Source of the DNA: Planococcus beigongshangi
Lineage (GTDB): Bacteria > Bacillota > Bacilli > Bacillales_A > Planococcaceae
DNA length: 64,000 nucleotides
Assembly: GCF_016820495.1 (NCBI RefSeq)
Contig: NZ_JADHDU010000002.1
Span: 124,001 to 188,000, forward strand
Direction: 5' to 3'
Position 1 is the stretch's first letter, and every line of letters starts with the position of its first letter. The notes under the pieces were generated by a model. That model was not told the origin of the DNA. It saw only the letters and a program-made list of their open reading frames with translations, and did no database searches. Below, piece by piece: positions 60,934 through 64,000 of this stretch. A program made the translations under genes and the position numbers.

Positions 60934-63346
60934 AAAAGCAAAGATAGAAGAAGAAAAAACCGTCTACCGTGTGGAAGGATTTTCCTGCGCCAACTGTGCC
61001 GGGAAATTCGAGAAGAACGTCAAAAATCTTTCCGGTGTTGAGGATGCAAAAGTAAACTTTGGCGCTTCGAAAATTTCCGTTTACGGTGAAGCGACGGTCG
61101 AGGAACTGGAAAAAGCTGGCGCTTTCGAGAATTTGAAAGTGGCACCGGAAAAATCGAAACGCCAAACAACTCCGGAAGCAAAAGTCGCCATTGAAGAAAA
61201 GAATGTCTTCCGGGTGGAAGGCTTTACGTGTGCGAACTGTGCCGGGAAGTTTGAGAACAATGTCAAGCAAATTCCTGGTGTCCAAGATGCAAAAGTGAAT
61301 TTCGGGGCTTCGAAGATTTCTGTGTATGGGATGGCAAGCGTTGAAGAATTAGAAAAAGCCGGCGCTTTTGAAAACTTGAAGGTCGCTCCTGAAATCACAA
61401 GTCGGCAAGCTGGTCCGAAAACGGAAACTGTTAAAACGACAGCTATAAAAGAGAAGAAAGTGCCGTTCTACCAAAAGCACAGCGTCTTGCTCTATTCCAC
61501 CCTGTTGATTGTCTTCGGGTACATTTCCCAGTTCGTAAACGGGGAAGATAACCTGATGACGTCCCTCCTGTTCGTGGCGGCCATTGTCATTGGCGGGTAC
61601 TCGCTCTTTAAAGTCGGTTTTCAGAATTTGATACGCTTGGATTTCGACATGAAGACCCTCATGACGGTCGCCGTCATTGGGGCAGCCTTCATCGGCGAAT
61701 GGGCGGAAGCTTCCATCGTGGTCATTCTCTTTGCCATCAGTGAAGCATTGGAACGCTATTCCATGGACCGGGCCCGACAATCCATCCGTTCGTTGATGGA
61801 CATTGCCCCGAAAGAGGCACTCGTCCGGCGCAATGGACAAGAACAGTTGATTTCAGTGGACGACATTGCTGTCGGGGATACCATGATCGTCAAACCCGGA
61901 CAAAAGATTGCGATGGACGGTATGGTGGTCAACGGCTATTCGGCGGTCAATCAGGCAGCAATCACCGGTGAATCTGTGCCCGTCGGCAAAACGGTGAATG
62001 ATGAAGTCTTCGCTGGCACGCTGAACGAAGAAGGTTTGCTCGAAGTCAAAGTCACCAAACTGGTCGAAGACACGACCATTGCAAAGATCATCCATTTGGT
62101 AGAAGAAGCGCAAGGCGAACGCGCCCCTTCACAGGCGTTTGTCGATAAATTCGCCAAATATTATACACCGATCATCATGGCCGTGGCTGCGTTAGTTGCC
62201 ATTGTCCCTCCCCTCCTGTTTGACGCCAGCTGGGAAACCTGGGTCTACCAAGGGCTGGCTGTGCTGGTCGTAGGCTGTCCGTGTGCGTTGGTTATTTCGA
62301 CTCCGATTTCGATTGTATCCGCGATTGGCAACGCAGCGAAAAAAGGCGTTTTGGTAAAAGGCGGTGTGTACCTGGAAGAAATGGGTGCCATCAAAGCGAT
62401 TGCGTTTGACAAGACCGGCACTCTGACCAAAGGGGTTCCCGTTGTCACGGATTTTGAAGTTTCGAACAAGCAGGTAAATGAAAAAGAACTGCTTTCCATC
62501 GTCACAGCGCTGGAGTATCGCTCACAGCATCCCCTGGCTTCGGCCATCATGAAAAAAGCGGATGCAGAAAATATTTCTTATTCTTCGGTCTTAGTCGAGG
62601 ACTTCTCATCCATTACCGGTAAAGGGATTAAAGGAACCGTCGAAGGAACCACGTACTATATCGGCAGCCCGATTCTCTTCAACGAGCTGGGCGCCGCAAG
62701 TGCCGATGCGAACTTGGAACAAAATGTCACAGCTCTTCAAAATCAGGGCAAGACGGCGATGATCATCGGAACGGAACAAACTATCCTGGCGGTCATTGCC
62801 GTGGCAGATGAAGTCCGTGAATCCAGCAAGGCAGTCATTCAGAAGCTCCATCAAATGGGCATCAAGAAGACAATCATGCTGACGGGCGACAACAAAGGGA
62901 CCGGGAACGCCATCGGTCAGCAGATCGGCGTAACCGAAATCCAGGCCGAACTGATGCCGGAGGATAAACTGAATTTCATCAAACGCTTAAGAGCCGAATA
63001 CGGCAATGTCGCGATGATTGGAGACGGCGTGAACGATGCTCCGGCACTCGCGGCTTCTACTGTCGGAATTGCCATGGGCGGTGCTGGAACTGATACCGCT
63101 ATGGAGACCGCTGATGTGGTCTTGATGGGCGATGATTTGAGCAAGCTGCCGTTCACGGTGAAGTTAAGCCGGAAATCATTGAACATCATCAAAGCGAACA
63201 TCGCATTTGCGATTGGCATCAAAGCGATCGCATTGCTGCTTGTCATCCCGGGTTGGTTGACGCTATGGATCGCCATTATGTCGGATATGGGTGCTACCCT
63301 TCTGGTCGCGCTCAACAGCTTACGGCTAATGCGCGTAAAAGAGTAA
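60926..63346 (+). CDS. cadA: Cadmium-translocating P1B-type ATPase CadA with two HMA domains
   Basis: 806 residues. Two tandem heavy-metal-associated domains (GFSCANC at about residue 21 and GFTCANC at about 102, 81 residues apart) are nearly identical, indicating a duplication. Then come eight membrane helices with the CPC metal motif ([10 protein letters not shown]), the phosphorylation site [13 protein letters not shown] and [15 protein letters not shown] at 60926 is preferred as the start because AAGGAGGG ends 8 bases before it; GTG at 60917 overlaps that site. It exports Cd2+, Zn2+ and Pb2+. Confidence 0.96.
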   Translation: MVEKAKIEEEKTVYRVEGFSCANCAGKFEKNVKNLSGVEDAKVNFGASKISVYGEATVEELEKAGAFENLKVAPEKSKRQTTPEAKVAIEEKNVFRVEGFTCANCAGKFENNVKQIPGVQDAKVNFGASKISVYGMASVEELEKAGAFENLKVAPEITSRQAGPKTETVKTTAIKEKKVPFYQKHSVLLYSTLLIVFGYISQFVNGEDNLMTSLLFVAAIVIGGYSLFKVGFQNLIRLDFDMKTLMTVAVIGAAFIGEWAEASIVVILFAISEALERYSMDRARQSIRSLMDIAPKEALVRRNGQEQLISVDDIAVGDTMIVKPGQKIAMDGMVVNGYSAVNQAAITGESVPVGKTVNDEVFAGTLNEEGLLEVKVTKLVEDTTIAKIIHLVEEAQGERAPSQAFVDKFAKYYTPIIMAVAALVAIVPPLLFDASWETWVYQGLAVLVVGCPCALVISTPISIVSAIGNAAKKGVLVKGGVYLEEMGAIKAIAFDKTGTLTKGVPVVTDFEVSNKQVNEKELLSIVTALEYRSQHPLASAIMKKADAENISYSSVLVEDFSSITGKGIKGTVEGTTYYIGSPILFNELGAASADANLEQNVTALQNQGKTAMIIGTEQTILAVIAVADEVRESSKAVIQKLHQMGIKKTIMLTGDNKGTGNAIGQQIGVTEIQAELMPEDKLNFIKRLRAEYGNVAMIGDGVNDAPALAASTVGIAMGGAGTDTAMETADVVLMGDDLSKLPFTVKLSRKSLNIIKANIAFAIGIKAIALLLVIPGWLTLWIAIMSDMGATLLVALNSLRLMRVKE

Positions 63347-63348
63347 CG

Positions 63349-63383
63349 AAAAGAGCTTTCCAGCCAAATGGAAAGCTCTTTTC
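63349..63383 (+). terminator. Rho-independent terminator
   Basis: A perfect 14-bp stem AAAAGAGCTTTCCA (63349-63362) with 63369-63382, directly after cadA. Confidence 0.92.
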
Positions 63384-63574
63384 TGAAATACATACTATCG
63401 CTCATCCAGTCTGCAGCACGATCTTATTTAATTCTTGAGATAAAGGGTATGGAGTTTTAAAAGGGGCTTACCTGTCACGAAGCAGCACATTGTTAGTGCA
63501 GTTCCTCATTTGCGATATAAAATAAGCAGAATCCTCATTTTATTCAATGACCAAATGCTAAGGAGGAAACAGAA

Positions 63575-64000
63575 ATGACTGAAGAAGCAAAAAAGGATAT
63601 TGATTTATTGGTGATCGGAGCCGGGTCGGGCGGCTATGTGGCGGCCATTCGTGCTGCACAGCTCGGGAAAAAAGTGGTGTTGGTGGATAAGGCCGAATTA
63701 GGCGGAGTTTGCTTGAACCGCGGGTGTATCCCTTCAAAAGCGCTGATCAGTGCTTCTGAACGTGTAAAACATATCCAGCATGCCGGCTCTATGGGCATTA
63801 AGGTTTCGGGTGAAGTGGTCGTAGACATGCCGGAAGTCGTGAAATGGAAGGATGGCATCGTGAACAAATTGACGAGTGGGGTCCAGACCTTGCTGAAAGG
63901 CAATGGTGTGGAAGTCATTAGCGGTGAGGCTTACCTGACTGAATCACAGCAGGTAAAAGTCAAAACTGCAGACGGAGAACAGCTCTATACCTACAAAGAT
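63575..64000 (+). CDS. lpdA: Dihydrolipoyl dehydrogenase-like flavoprotein, 3'-truncated by window
   Basis: The first 142 codons are present and the frame is open to the window end. The FAD motif VIGAGSGGYVAAIRAAQLG and the redox-active disulfide GGVCLNRGCIPSK are intact. AGGAGG lies 9 bases before the ATG. It could be the E3 subunit of a 2-oxo acid dehydrogenase or a stand-alone lipoamide/disulfide reductase; its location after a cad operon favours an island-borne copy. The 63384-63574 gap contains no gene. Confidence 0.9.
   Translation, partial: MTEEAKKDIDLLVIGAGSGGYVAAIRAAQLGKKVVLVDKAELGGVCLNRGCIPSKALISASERVKHIQHAGSMGIKVSGEVVVDMPEVVKWKDGIVNKLTSGVQTLLKGNGVEVISGEAYLTESQQVKVKTADGEQLYTYKD

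Overview
The window is low-GC Gram-positive chromosome. The gene repertoire, strong AGGAGG-type ribosome sites, TTG/GTG starts, Bacillus-type operators (cre, LexA box, a probable sigma-B site) and gene families point to a Bacillales bacterium, most likely Planococcaceae (Planococcus/Planomicrobium-like). That placement is an inference from protein flavour; no rRNA gene is present. No tRNA, rRNA, CRISPR array or intact transposase was seen.

1-31 kb is ordinary core chromosome. It holds a CPA1 cation/proton antiporter (cut by the window edge), an IDEAL-domain protein, two SGNH hydrolases, two metallo-beta-lactamase-fold enzymes, two MFS transporters and a WGR protein. A DUF1643-like gene sits behind a promoter carrying a LexA-like box. 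Further on are a BI-1-like membrane protein, a macro-domain gene followed by a VWA gene, and two tandem YflT/DUF2382 stress proteins. Then come a TetR regulator with paired palindromes, the divergent NAD-biosynthesis locus (nadB-nadC-nadA against a NifS-like desulfurase), glycerate kinase, arylamine N-acetyltransferase, a YhhN protein, a K+-channel-like protein and a LacI regulator flanked by two identical 16-bp operators.

31-47 kb holds asnB, the NAD(P)H-hydrate dehydratase, a probable type I toxin-antitoxin locus, ptsH-ptsI divergent from fruR-fruK-fruA (promoter with an embedded cre site), an SDR, a SRPBCC protein, a UbiB-like kinase and a DEDDh exonuclease.

44-57 kb is an accessory or decaying zone. 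At least eight genes are broken or reduced to fragments (two Nudix pieces, a VOC piece, an amidohydrolase tail, an Rgg-type regulator tail, a small protein and an O-methyltransferase each with an in-frame stop, and an SDR head). They are interspersed with short unrecognised genes and one small gene behind a promoter with three GTATAC palindromes.

57-64 kb is a metal-resistance and thiol-redox island. bdbD-bdbC-ccdA-resA-like genes run leftward, divergent from cadD-cadC-cadA, and a dihydrolipoyl dehydrogenase-like gene runs off the right edge. The shared intergenic region has a consensus sigma-A promoter and CadC-type palindromes. This suggests that cadmium efflux and extracytoplasmic disulfide handling are controlled together.

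Most convergent gene pairs are separated by clear bidirectional hairpin terminators.
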